Assembly: GCA_029883965.1 (NCBI GenBank)
Contig: JAOUIN010000063.1
Span: forward strand, 1-10,720
Length of the DNA stretch: 10,720 bases
Direction: 5' to 3'
DNA from: Betaproteobacteria bacterium
Lineage (GTDB): Bacteria > Pseudomonadota > Gammaproteobacteria > Burkholderiales > SG8-41
Shown: positions 1 to 6,924 of the stretch, piece after piece
Layout: each line of letters opens with the position of its first letter
How positions within the stretch are numbered: position 1 is the stretch's first letter
Position numbers and translations under genes: made by a program
Notes under the pieces: generated by a model
The model's input: the letters and a program-made list of their open reading frames with translations, nothing else
What the model was told of the DNA's origin: nothing
Database searches by the model: none

Positions 1-1196
1 TTGGAAAGCGCCACGTCGATTTTCATCGGACGCGCGGTGTTCGCCACATAATCAAGATCGCATTGCGGATCCTGATCAAACAGATTGATGGTCGGCGGTG
101 CAACCTGATCGCGTATCGCCAGCACCGAAAACACCGCTTCGATACCGCCTGCGGCACCCAGCAGATGACCGGTCATGGATTTGGTGGAACTGACGCAAAG
201 TTTTTTTGCGTGTTCGCCGAAACAGCTCTTCACCGCAACGGTTTCGGCAATGTCACCCAGCGGCGTCGACGTGCCGTGGGCGTTGATGTAGTCAACCTGG
301 TCGTGGTTGAGGCCGGCATTGCGCAGGGTATTGTTCATGCAACGCATGGCTCCTGCTCCGTCCTCGCATGGCGCGGTGATGTGATGCGCATCGGCGCCCA
401 TCCCGTAGCCCGCCAGTTCGCAGTAAATCCGCGCGCCGCGCGCCTTGGCGTGCTCAAATTCCTCAAGCACCAGTACGCCGGCACCTTCACCCATGACAAA
501 TCCGTCGCGATCCTTGTCCCACGGACGGCTTGCAGCCGCAGGATCGTCATTGCGCGACGACAACGCGCGTGCCGCGCTGAAGCCGCCAATCCCCAGCGGC
601 GATACCGTGGATTCCGCGCCGCCGGCAATCATGATGTCGGCATCGCCGTATTCGATCAGCCGTCCTGCCTCACCAATGCTGTGATTGGCGGTGGTGCAGG
701 CGGTTACGACAGAAATATTTGGGCCTTGCAGGCCGTGCATGATCGACAACTGGCCGGAAATCATGTTGATGATCGTGCCCGGCACAAAGAACGGCGAGAT
801 TTTGCGCGGTCCTCCGGCAAGCATGGCATTATGTGTTTCTTCGATCAGCGGCAGACCGCCGATGCCGGAACCGATGCAAACGCCGATCATTTCCGGGTTA
901 AGACGATCGAGATCCAGACCGGCATCTTTCATCGCATCGATACCGGCTGCCAGCCCATAGTGAATGAAAACATCGAATCGCCGCGCTTCCTTCGCCGGGA
1001 TGTAGCGGCTTGCATCAAATCCTTTGACCTCGCCGGCAATCTGCGAGGTATATGCAGACGGATCAAAACGCGAGATTCGTGTGATACCGGACTTGCCGGC
1101 AGTGATATTTCCCCAGGACTCGGTCAGCCCGATTCCTACCGGGGAGATGATCCCCAGACCGGTCACGACAACTCTGCGGGTGGTAGGACGTGGCAT
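1..1196 (-). CDS. fabF: Beta-ketoacyl-ACP synthase II (FabF/KAS II), 3' end outside the window
   Basis: FabF condenses malonyl-ACP with a growing acyl-ACP in the cytoplasmic type II fatty-acid synthase; in E. coli it also elongates C16:1 to C18:1. I translated the minus strand: 398 codons are present, starting MPRPTTRRVVVTGLGIISPV and reaching MKIDVALS at the edge. KAS II proteins are about 412 residues, so only some 14 are missing, including the usual glycine-rich GFGGTN end. The Cys-His-His triad is complete: C167 in TACTTANHSIG, H307 in NAHGTSTP and H344 in TKSMTGH, with K339 also present. All lie four residues after the E. coli positions, so the start fits. The start ATG has only a weak GAG just upstream, which suggests dependence on translation from acpP, whose stop is 78 bp away. 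No frameshift is seen. Identity is certain at family level. Confidence 0.97.
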   Translation of the reverse strand, partial: MPRPTTRRVVVTGLGIISPVGIGLTESWGNITAGKSGITRISRFDPSAYTSQIAGEVKGFDASRYIPAKEARRFDVFIHYGLAAGIDAMKDAGLDLDRLNPEMIGVCIGSGIGGLPLIEETHNAMLAGGPRKISPFFVPGTIINMISGQLSIMHGLQGPNISVVTACTTANHSIGEAGRLIEYGDADIMIAGGAESTVSPLGIGGFSAARALSSRNDDPAAASRPWDKDRDGFVMGEGAGVLVLEEFEHAKARGARIYCELAGYGMGADAHHITAPCEDGAGAMRCMNNTLRNAGLNHDQVDYINAHGTSTPLGDIAETVAVKSCFGEHAKKLCVSSTKSMTGHLLGAAGGIEAVFSVLAIRDQVAPPTINLFDQDPQCDLDYVANTARPMKIDVALS

Positions 1197-1248
1197 GTCT
1201 CAAGCGACGGGAGTTGACGGCATCCCGGCCATGTTGATTGACTCAAGT

Positions 1249-1267
1249 GGAAGGGATGAGCCCTTCC
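1249..1267 (-). promoter_or_regulatory. Hairpin between acpP and fabF
   Basis: A perfect 7-bp inverted repeat (GGAAGGG and CCCTTCC, 5-nt loop) begins 7 nt after the acpP stop. In the minus-strand transcript it would form a stable stem, but no U-run follows it, so it is not a standard intrinsic terminator. It may protect the 3' end of a short acpP mRNA or partly attenuate read-through into fabF. ACP is needed in far larger amounts than KAS II. The structure is visible; the role is inferred. Confidence 0.55.
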
Positions 1268-1274
1268 TGGAATT

Positions 1275-1514
1275 TCAAGCCTTGGTGTTCGACTTGATGT
1301 AGTCCACAGCCTGCTGGACCGTGGTGATTTTCTCGGCGTCCTCGTCGGGAATCTCGGTCTCGAACTCCTCTTCCAGCGCCATCACGAGCTCGACAGTGTC
1401 CAGCGAGTCTGCGCCCAGATCATTGACGAATGAGGACTCGTTTTTGACGTCCGCATCGTTGACACCCAACTGCTCGGCAACAATCTTTTTGACGCGTTGC
1501 TCGATATTTTCCAT
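1275..1514 (-). CDS. acpP: Acyl carrier protein
   Basis: AcpP is the small acidic carrier that holds acyl intermediates on a 4'-phosphopantetheine arm for fatty-acid, phospholipid and lipid A synthesis. The 79-residue product has the usual length. The modified serine is S37 in GADSLD, followed by the acidic helix II sequence VELVMALEEEFE, which docks partner enzymes. The start ATG has an AAAGGGAA ribosome binding site about 6 nt upstream (1521-1528), stronger than that of fabF. It lies between fabG (176-bp gap) and fabF (78-bp gap), the standard order. The long upstream gap holds a likely separate promoter and the downstream gap a hairpin, which fits the high ACP levels cells need. Confidence 0.99.
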   Translation of the reverse strand: MENIEQRVKKIVAEQLGVNDADVKNESSFVNDLGADSLDTVELVMALEEEFETEIPDEDAEKITTVQQAVDYIKSNTKA

Positions 1515-1600
1515 CTACTGTTCCCTTTCGCGTTGCTTGAAGATAATGGATCGATCCGTACTGCCGATTAGAACACCGGAACGCCCCTGTAAAAGCGTGA

Positions 1601-1609
1601 ATTTTACCA
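1601..1609 (-). promoter_or_regulatory. Candidate extended -10 promoter for acpP
   Basis: The minus strand reads TGGTAAAAT, a TG-N extended -10 element with a five-of-six match (TAAAAT) to TATAAT. No good -35 lies 16-18 bp upstream; instead there is an A/T-only tract (1618-1638) that could act like an UP element. Transcription would start near 1594, giving an untranslated leader of about 80 nt before acpP. A separate acpP promoter is known in E. coli; its presence here is inferred from the sequence. Confidence 0.5.
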
Positions 1610-1617
1610 CAAACTCA

Positions 1618-1638
1618 TTTTAAAAAAACTTTTTAAAA
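1618..1638. repeat. A/T-only palindrome upstream of acpP
   Basis: On the minus strand the arms TTTTAAAAA and TTTTTAAAA are perfect inverted repeats of 9 bp around GTT. Such an A-tract/T-tract sits well above the local GC content and lies just upstream of the acpP -10 candidate. It could be bent promoter DNA, an UP element or a nucleoid-protein site. A GC-rich imperfect stem (CCCCG/CGGGG) follows fabG about 30 nt earlier, but is too far from this tract to form a standard terminator with it. Confidence 0.45.
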
Positions 1639-1690
1639 CAGCAAGTTACGTCGTCTTGCCCGATGCGCCCCGGCAACCGCGCGGGGGATT

Positions 1691-2437
1691 TTAGCCCATG
1701 TGCATGCCGCCGTTCACATGCAGTGTACATCCGGTCATGTACGCCGCAGCGTCGGAAGCGAGAAAAACCACCGCGCCGGCCACATCTTCGACCTTGCCCA
1801 GACGTCCCAGCGGGATCTGTCCGATCAGGCTCTGGCGTTGCCCGTCATCGAGGTCCCGTGTCATGTCGGTATCGATGAATCCCGGCGCCACGCAATTCAC
1901 GGTGATATTGCGGCTGCCGATTTCCCGGGCAAGCGCCCGCGAAAAACCTTCAACGCCCGCCTTTGCCGCCGCGTAGTTGCTTTGTCCCGCATTGCCCATC
2001 GCACCGATTACGGAAGTGATGTTAATGATGCGACCTGCGCGCGCTTTCATCATGCCGCGGATGACGGCTTTGGACAGCCGGTACACCGATTTGAGATTCG
2101 TCGACATGATCGCATCCCACTCATCATCCTTCATGCGCATCAGCAGGTTGTCGCGTGTAATGCCGGCATTATTCACGAGTATGCCGATATCGCCGAGTTG
2201 CTGCTGTATCGCCGCCAATGCGGCATCAAGCTGCGCCGGATCGTTGACGTCCAGAGCATAACCCGCACCCTCGATCCCGGCCGCCGCCAGTTCTTTGGTA
2301 ATCCCGTCCGCGCCTGCGGTGGTCGTTGCCGTTCCGGCGATGGTCGCGCCGGCCGCCCCCAGCGCAAGGGCAATGCCCTTGCCGATACCGCGCGACGCAC
2401 CGGTTACCAGCGCGACTTTGCCCGTCAATATGCTCAT
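1691..2437 (-). CDS. fabG: 3-oxoacyl-ACP reductase (FabG)
   Basis: FabG reduces 3-oxoacyl-ACP to (R)-3-hydroxyacyl-ACP with NADPH in each elongation cycle. The 248-residue product is a classical short-chain dehydrogenase: TGASRGIG (12-19) binds the cofactor, NNAGITRDNLLMRM (89-102) is the FabG signature, and the tetrad is N114, S142, Y155 and K159. It ends in HVNGGMHMG. An open frame runs 37 codons further upstream, but MSILTGKVALVTGAS is the family start and has a strong TGGAGG ribosome binding site (2445-2450). The start codon overlaps the fabD stop as ATGA, so the two genes are probably translationally coupled. Confidence 0.98.
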   Translation of the reverse strand: MSILTGKVALVTGASRGIGKGIALALGAAGATIAGTATTTAGADGITKELAAAGIEGAGYALDVNDPAQLDAALAAIQQQLGDIGILVNNAGITRDNLLMRMKDDEWDAIMSTNLKSVYRLSKAVIRGMMKARAGRIINITSVIGAMGNAGQSNYAAAKAGVEGFSRALAREIGSRNITVNCVAPGFIDTDMTRDLDDGQRQSLIGQIPLGRLGKVEDVAGAVVFLASDAAAYMTGCTLHVNGGMHMG

Positions 2438-3363
2438 CGCAATGCCTCCAGCGTTTGTTGCAGTGATGCCGGATCCGTCACCGCATAGCCTTGCATGCCA
2501 TCGACGATACGCTTGGTCAGACCGGCCAGCACCTTGCCTGGACCGCACTCGACGACATGGGTAACGCCTTGTACCGAAAACGCCTGTACGGTTTCAACCC
2601 AGCGCACGGGATTACAAGCCTGGCGCGCCAAAGCTTCCTTGATCTGTTCGGGGTCGTTCACCGTGGCGACGTCGACATTGTTAACCACCGCAACCCGGGG
2701 TGCACGAAACACGATGTCCTGCATTCTCGCTTTCAGTCGCTCGGCTGCGGGCTTGAGCAATGACGAATGAAACGGCGCACTGACCGGCAGCATCACCGCG
2801 CGTTTTGCGCCGCGTGCCTTGGCCGCTGCCGCTCCGCGTTCGACCGCCGCCTTGTGACCGGCGATGACCACCTGGCTGGGCGCGTTGAAATTGACGGGCT
2901 CCACGACCTCGCCCTGCGCCGACTCCGCACACGCAGAACGAACCGCATCATCATCAAGCCCGAGTATGGCAGCCATTGCACCGGTGCCACGGGGAACCGC
3001 CTCCTGCATCGCCTGCGCGCGAAAACGCACCAGCGGCACGGCATCGGCAAAATCGAGTACACCCGCCACAACCAGCGCAGTGTATTCACCGAGGCTGTGC
3101 CCGGCCACCATCGCGGGCGCGGGTCCGCCGGCATCCTGCCACGCACGGTACATTGCATAGGCGGCCGTCAGCATCACCGGCTGCGTGTTCACCGTTGCGT
3201 TCAGTTCTTCCGCAGGACCCTCGGCTGCTAACTGCCACAAATCCTGCCCCAAAGCCGCTGACGCCTCGGCGAACGTATCACGCACGACTTTTGTGTCGGC
3301 AAAGCCCTGCATCATGCCGACCGTTTGCGAGCCCTGCCCCGGAAACACCAGTGCCAGTTTCAT
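2434..3363 (-). CDS. fabD: Malonyl-CoA:ACP transacylase (FabD)
   Basis: FabD moves malonate from CoA to ACP, providing the extender unit for FabH and FabF. The 309-residue protein has the usual length. The nucleophile is S90 in GHSLGEYTALV, with R115, H199 (PVSAPFHSSL) and the oxyanion-hole GQGSQ (9-13). The positions lie two before the E. coli equivalents S92, R117 and H201. A GAGGA ribosome binding site (3371-3375) overlaps the fabH stop 10 bp upstream, and the stop overlaps the fabG start by 4 bp, so expression is tied to both neighbours. The sequence shows no anomaly. Confidence 0.98.
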   Translation of the reverse strand: MKLALVFPGQGSQTVGMMQGFADTKVVRDTFAEASAALGQDLWQLAAEGPAEELNATVNTQPVMLTAAYAMYRAWQDAGGPAPAMVAGHSLGEYTALVVAGVLDFADAVPLVRFRAQAMQEAVPRGTGAMAAILGLDDDAVRSACAESAQGEVVEPVNFNAPSQVVIAGHKAAVERGAAAAKARGAKRAVMLPVSAPFHSSLLKPAAERLKARMQDIVFRAPRVAVVNNVDVATVNDPEQIKEALARQACNPVRWVETVQAFSVQGVTHVVECGPGKVLAGLTKRIVDGMQGYAVTDPASLQQTLEALR

Positions 3364-3373
3364 GCCGTCATCC

Positions 3374-4339
3374 TCACCACTTCAAAAGAACCGCGCCCCA
3401 GGTAAACCCGCCGCCCACACCCTCAAGCATGACATGGTGTCCCGGGCGTATGCGCCCGTCACGTACCGCCTCGTCCAGCGCCAGCGGCACCGACGCAGCC
3501 GAGGTATTGGCATGGCGGTCCACCGTTACGATGACCCGCTCCATCGACATACCGAGTTTTTTTGCAGTCGACTGGATGATGCGGATATTGGCCTGATGCG
3601 GAATCAGCCAGTCGATATCGGTTTTCTGCAACCCCGCCGCACTCAACGTTTCCAGTGCCACTTCCTCCAGCACCTTCACGGCGAACTTGAACACCGCGCC
3701 ACCTTCCATTTGCAGCAGCGGACGCCCCCGTATTTTCCCGCCTGAAACCGAGCCGGGCACAGAGAGGATCCCGGCGTGGCTGCCGTCAGCGTGCAATCTG
3801 GTCGCCAGGATGCCGGGCTCGCTGCTCCGCTTCAGCACGACTGCTCCCGCCCCGTCACCGAACAACACACAGGTGCCGCGATCTTCCCAATCGAGGATGC
3901 GCGAATAGACCTCGGCACCGACCACCAGAATATGTTCGTACTGTCCCGAGCGCATGAACTGGTCCGCCGTCGCCAGGGCATAGACAAATCCGCTGCAAAC
4001 CGCCTGGACGTCAAACGCCGGCATGTCCTTGATGCCGAGCTTGGCCTGCAGTATGCAGGCCGTTCCCGGAAACACCATGTCCGGCGTCGTCGTCGCGACG
4101 ATGATCAGGTCGAGTTTTTCCGCGGGAATTCCCGCCATTTCGAGCGCGCGCCGTGAAGCCTGCAGCGCGAGATCACTCGCGCTTTCATGCTCGGCCGCGA
4201 CATGCCGCTCGCGAATGCCGGTGCGCTGCCGTATCCATTCATCCGATGTTTCTATCGACGCCGCCAGATCCTTGTTGGTCAGCACCTTCTCGGGCAGATA
4301 GCTGCCGGTGCCGATGATGCGCGAATAAATCCCGGTCAT
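3374..4339 (-). CDS. fabH: Beta-ketoacyl-ACP synthase III (FabH)
   Basis: FabH starts fatty-acid synthesis by condensing acetyl-CoA (or another short acyl-CoA) with malonyl-ACP. The 321-residue product has the complete Cys-His-Asn triad: C115 in DVQAVCSGFVYAL, H248 in IPHQANIRI and N278 in DRHANTSAAS. N-terminal IIGTGSYLPEKVLTN and the GVGGGFTWG loop near the C-terminus are family signatures. E. coli FabH has the motif HGN where this protein has HAN, a common variant. The start overlaps the plsX stop as ATGA (4336-4339). The ribosome binding site (GAGAC) is weak, so translation probably depends on plsX. Primer preference (straight or branched) cannot be read from the sequence. Confidence 0.98.
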   Translation of the reverse strand: MTGIYSRIIGTGSYLPEKVLTNKDLAASIETSDEWIRQRTGIRERHVAAEHESASDLALQASRRALEMAGIPAEKLDLIIVATTTPDMVFPGTACILQAKLGIKDMPAFDVQAVCSGFVYALATADQFMRSGQYEHILVVGAEVYSRILDWEDRGTCVLFGDGAGAVVLKRSSEPGILATRLHADGSHAGILSVPGSVSGGKIRGRPLLQMEGGAVFKFAVKVLEEVALETLSAAGLQKTDIDWLIPHQANIRIIQSTAKKLGMSMERVIVTVDRHANTSAASVPLALDEAVRDGRIRPGHHVMLEGVGGGFTWGAVLLKW

Positions 4340-5358
4340 GCCGTCTCAACTTTCGTTTGTGATGCCGCCATACGCCGCATGATGTGCTCCAGCATGCCGC
4401 TGCGAACCTCATCGAGCGCATGTTCAATTGCAAAACCGAATCCGTAGACATCCGCGGAACCGTGACTCTTGATCACGACGCCTCGCAAACCCAGCAGGCT
4501 GGCGCCGTTATAGCGACGGTGGTCAACGCGGTTCTTGAATGCCCTGATCACCGGCAGCGCCACCAGGCCCGCAAGTCTGGTCAACACATTACGGCCAAAT
4601 TCCTCGCGAAGATAAGTGGCCAGCATTTGCGCCAGCCCTTCCGACGTTTTCAATGCCACATTACCGACGAATCCATCGCACACGATGACATCCGTAGTCC
4701 CCTTGTAAATGTCGTCGCCTTCGATGTTACCGAAGAAATTCAATCCGCTGCCACGCAGCAGTGTCGCAGCATCCTTGACGACATCGTTGCCCTTGATATC
4801 CTCGGTCCCGATATTGAGCAGGCCCACGCTCGGACGAGGTTTGTTCTCGACTGAAGCGACCAGTTCAGCGCCCATGATCGCAAACTGCAGCAGATGTTCG
4901 GCTGTGCAGTCGACGTTGGCACCGAGGTCAAGGATGTGCGTGTGCCCTTTCAATGTGGGCAGCATGCCGGCGATTGCAGGACGATCGATTCCCGGCAGGG
5001 TTTTAAGCACGAATCGCGATGTCGCCATCAGTGCGCCGGTATTGCCGGCACTGACGCAGGCCTGCGCCTCACCGCTCTTGACGAGGTCAATAGCCACACG
5101 CATCGACGAGTCTTTTTTGCCACGCAGCGCATTGGCCGGCGGTTCATCCATGCCCACCACTTCAGTGGCATGACGCACAGCCAGTTGCGGGCCGGCCGCA
5201 ACGCCGGCCGATTTCAACTCGGCATTGATGGCGTCCTGCAGTCCGACCAGGATAAAACGACATGCGGGGTCGCGGCGCGACCATGCGATCGCCGCGGGCA
5301 CCGTAACGCGCGCGCCGTGATCGCCGCCCATGCAATCGATGGCTACGGCCACTTCCAT
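4336..5358 (-). CDS. plsX: Phosphate acyltransferase (PlsX)
   Basis: PlsX converts acyl-ACP and phosphate to acyl-phosphate, the donor PlsY uses to acylate glycerol-3-phosphate; it acts at the inner face of the cytoplasmic membrane. The 340-residue protein opens with IDCMGGDHG (7-15). It also has the conserved blocks VSAGNTGALMA (102-112), LGANVDC (145-151), NIGTEDIKG (182-190), VCDGFVGNVALKTSEG (226-241) and YNGASLLGLRGVVIKSHGSA (283-302). A strong GGAGGAA ribosome binding site lies 5 nt before the ATG (5364-5370). The 70-bp gap after rpmF includes a run of six T right after the rpmF stop and an imperfect 9-bp stem (5380-5388 with 5400-5408, one mismatch). Coupled by ATGA to fabH. Confidence 0.98.
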   Translation of the reverse strand: MEVAVAIDCMGGDHGARVTVPAAIAWSRRDPACRFILVGLQDAINAELKSAGVAAGPQLAVRHATEVVGMDEPPANALRGKKDSSMRVAIDLVKSGEAQACVSAGNTGALMATSRFVLKTLPGIDRPAIAGMLPTLKGHTHILDLGANVDCTAEHLLQFAIMGAELVASVENKPRPSVGLLNIGTEDIKGNDVVKDAATLLRGSGLNFFGNIEGDDIYKGTTDVIVCDGFVGNVALKTSEGLAQMLATYLREEFGRNVLTRLAGLVALPVIRAFKNRVDHRRYNGASLLGLRGVVIKSHGSADVYGFGFAIEHALDEVRSGMLEHIMRRMAASQTKVETA

Positions 5359-5428
5359 CAGGGTTCCTCCACCACTTCGGGTTCCGGCTTTTTATAAGCG
5401 CCGAGACCGGTTACCCGCGATGAAAAAA

Positions 5429-5608
5429 TTATTCGCCCTTGGCCTTGATGACTTTCTTGCCGCGATAGTAGCCGTTGGGGCTGATGTGGTGACGCAGATG
5501 CGCTTCGCCGGAAGTCGGCTCAACGGCGAGCGCCGGTTTGCCCAGTCCGTCGTGGGAGCGATGCATCCCGCGCTTCGAGGGGGATTTCTTGTTTTGTTGA
5601 ACAGCCAT
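5429..5608 (-). CDS. rpmF: 50S ribosomal protein L32
   Basis: L32 is a small basic protein of the large ribosomal subunit. The product, read directly from the minus strand, has 59 residues: it starts MAVQQNKKSPSKRGMHRSHD and ends YYRGKKVIKAKGE. Family signatures are the N-terminal KKSPSKRGMHRSH and the HHISPNGYYRGKKV tail. The zinc-binding cysteines seen in some L32 proteins are absent, as in E. coli-type L32. An AGGAG ribosome binding site (5615-5619) lies 6 nt upstream, inside an A/T-rich 30-bp spacer from yceD that would favour strong initiation. Its position between yceD and plsX is the same as in E. coli. Confidence 0.98.
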   Translation of the reverse strand: MAVQQNKKSPSKRGMHRSHDGLGKPALAVEPTSGEAHLRHHISPNGYYRGKKVIKAKGE

Positions 5609-5638
5609 GTCGATCTCCTGAAATTAATTTAATTCAAT

Positions 5639-6166
5639 TTACCGTTTATCCGTACTCCGGGGCTCCAGCAGCGTTGCCAGTTTTGCAAACGGCGTATCCT
5701 TTGCCCCGCTCCTGCCAGCACCGGAATCTCCAGCGCTGCAGTTTCCCTGCTCATGCCGCACTGCCAGAGGCAGTCCCAGCAATATTTCGTCCTCAATCAG
5801 GTCCATCAGATCGAGATCCTGCCCCGCTTCAATCCACTCCGGCTCGTCCGGATCATCGCCATCCTGCGGCGCATCTCCCGGCCGTGACAACAACACCCGC
5901 GAATTCAGCGTCAGCGGATACTCCATCGGCTTAAGACACCGGTCGCAACGCAAATGCAACCCCGCGGCAATCTTCAGTTCCAGCTGCGGGCGTCCGCGTT
6001 CGTCCTGCCGGCCACGCACGACATAAGACACCATGCCAGCATTTCCGGACAGGCGATCCTGCAACCGCGGCAGCGCCGCCAGCATCAATTGCCCGCTGCA
6101 CTGTTCCGCGGCGCGCGCAAAGCCAAAAGGATCTTCGATGCGATGAGCTGCGGCGGGACCGGACAT
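5639..6166 (-). CDS. yceD: YceD/DUF177 family protein, 23S rRNA accumulation
   Basis: YceD is a small cytoplasmic protein required in E. coli for normal 23S rRNA accumulation; its biochemistry is not settled. From the chosen start MSGPAAAHRIEDPFGFARA the product has 175 residues, close to E. coli (173). The family marks are a CxxC pair (C74, C77 in HLRCDRCLKP), the acidic stretch DLDLMDLIEDEILLGLPLAVRH (split here at about residue 137) and PFAKLATL near the end. Two longer in-frame starts exist. ATG at 6214 has an AGGGA site 7 nt upstream and would give 191 residues; another at 6247 gives 202. I prefer 6166 on length and family alignment, although it has no ribosome binding site. A strong promoter match ends only about 10 nt before it, so its mRNA could be nearly leaderless. 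Confidence 0.93.
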   Translation of the reverse strand: MSGPAAAHRIEDPFGFARAAEQCSGQLMLAALPRLQDRLSGNAGMVSYVVRGRQDERGRPQLELKIAAGLHLRCDRCLKPMEYPLTLNSRVLLSRPGDAPQDGDDPDEPEWIEAGQDLDLMDLIEDEILLGLPLAVRHEQGNCSAGDSGAGRSGAKDTPFAKLATLLEPRSTDKR

Positions 6167-6175
6167 AAACGGCGC

Positions 6176-6204
6176 ATGATAATATTTCCACCCCTCGCTG
6201 TCAA
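6176..6204 (-). promoter_or_regulatory. Strong sigma-70 promoter candidate for yceD-rpmF-plsX-fab
   Basis: On the minus strand a perfect TTGACA (6204-6199) is followed by 17 bp and TATCAT (6181-6176), a five-of-six -10 match. This is the best promoter match in the window. Transcription would begin around 6170-6166, at or within 4 nt of the preferred yceD start. It probably drives the whole yceD-rpmF-plsX-fab operon. Spacing and match are seen; activity is inferred. Confidence 0.7.
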
Positions 6205-6231
6205 AAATAATCATGCCAATTTCCCTGTCAA
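6204..6231 (-). promoter_or_regulatory. Second, upstream promoter candidate
   Basis: A second perfect TTGACA (6231-6226) is followed after 16 bp by TATTTT (6209-6204), a four-of-six -10 match, placed 27 bp upstream of the stronger promoter in the same direction. It would start near 6197, after the alternative yceD ATG at 6214. It may be a tandem promoter, or the TTGACAG copy may instead be part of a repeated protein-binding half-site. Confidence 0.35.
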
Positions 6232-6259
6232 GCCAAGCACTTAGCATCGTTCTTCGGTC

Positions 6260-6280
6260 TGGTGACAGCGGCTGTCACCA
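6260..6280. promoter_or_regulatory. Perfect 21-bp palindrome, candidate operator
   Basis: Arms TGGTGACAGC and GCTGTCACCA are perfectly complementary around a single central G. A 1-nt centre is too short for an RNA loop without opening inner pairs, so a dimeric DNA-binding protein is the natural reading. It lies 70 bp before the maf start and about 100 bp upstream of the main yceD promoter start, in the divergent region. I cannot name the regulator. Confidence 0.6.
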
Positions 6281-6339
6281 CGCGCATTGCGCTTATCGCC
6301 AGCAGTTTCAGGCACTTACAACGCCCCGTATCAATTGCC

Positions 6340-6924
6340 ATGCCACTACCTGACCTCGTACTGGCCTCGTCATCAAGCTATCGCAAGGCCTTGATTGCCC
6401 GGCTGGGACTGGATTGCCGCAGTCTGGCACCGGACATTGATGAGCGCGCTCTGGATCAGGAACGACCGGTCGAAACGGCAATGCGCCTCGCCGTGGCGAA
6501 GGCCCGCAAAATCGCCACCGATGCACCGGCTGCACTGATCATCGGGTCTGACCAGGTAGCGGTACTGGGTGACACCGTTCTCGGAAAACCGGGAACACAT
6601 GCGGCTGCCGCGCAGCAGTTGCGCGCGATGAGCGGCCGCTCAGTCGTATTCCATACCGCGCTATGCCTGCTCGACGCGGCGACCGATGCCGTGCAAGTGG
6701 CCAACGTGCCCACTACCGTACAAATGCGCGAACTGGATGCCGCCCTGATTGAACGTTACCTGCGCCGCGATCAGCCGTACGACTGCGCAGGCAGCGCCAA
6801 AATCGAAGCGCTGGGTATCGCGCTGGTCGAGAACGTGAAAAGCGACGACCCGACCGCCCTGATCGGCCTGCCGTTAATCGCGCTGGTCAGCATGCTCAAA
6901 CGCGCAGGCGTAGTGGTGCCGTGA
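6340..6924 (+). CDS. maf: Maf family nucleotide pyrophosphatase, YceF (m7GTP) type
   Basis: Maf proteins hydrolyse non-canonical or modified nucleoside triphosphates to monophosphates. The YceF subfamily prefers m7GTP and is thought to keep such bases out of RNA. The 194-residue product has the phosphate-binding LASSSSYRKALI (8-19), the catalytic Asp D71 in IIGSDQV, GKPG (82-85), and the YceF-like DCAGSAKIEALGIALVE. It ends with the YceF-typical block DPTALIGLPLIALVSML. A GTG 78 bp upstream (6262) would add 26 residues, but it lies inside the palindrome and MPLPDLVLASSSS is the family start. No clear ribosome binding site is seen. It diverges from yceD, its usual neighbour, and its stop overlaps the next gene as TGATG. 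Confidence 0.93.
   Translation: MPLPDLVLASSSSYRKALIARLGLDCRSLAPDIDERALDQERPVETAMRLAVAKARKIATDAPAALIIGSDQVAVLGDTVLGKPGTHAAAAQQLRAMSGRSVVFHTALCLLDAATDAVQVANVPTTVQMRELDAALIERYLRRDQPYDCAGSAKIEALGIALVENVKSDDPTALIGLPLIALVSMLKRAGVVVP

Noticed and set aside
63..1217. Long plus-strand open frame of 384 codons opposite fabF
   Set aside because: It is antisense to a clear fabF with all catalytic residues, its protein has no recognisable motif, and long antisense frames are common in GC-rich coding DNA.
1640..1690. Intrinsic terminator after fabG
   Set aside because: The GC-rich stem is imperfect with a 9-nt loop and the T-run lies about 30 nt further on, so the parts do not form a standard terminator.
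1700..2488. Plus-strand open frame of 262 codons opposite fabG
   Set aside because: Antisense to a complete FabG; the translation is rich in His, Arg and Cys and resembles no family.
2438..2548. N-terminal extension of fabG by 37 codons
   Set aside because: It lies inside fabD, whereas the ATG at 2437 has a strong TGGAGG site and matches the family N-terminus.
5418..5431. Terminator after rpmF, from six T right after its stop
   Set aside because: No adequate stem precedes the T-run, and rpmF-plsX co-transcription is the rule in related operons.
6262..6339. GTG start giving maf 26 more residues
   Set aside because: It falls within the palindrome, has no ribosome binding site, and the extension has no family match.
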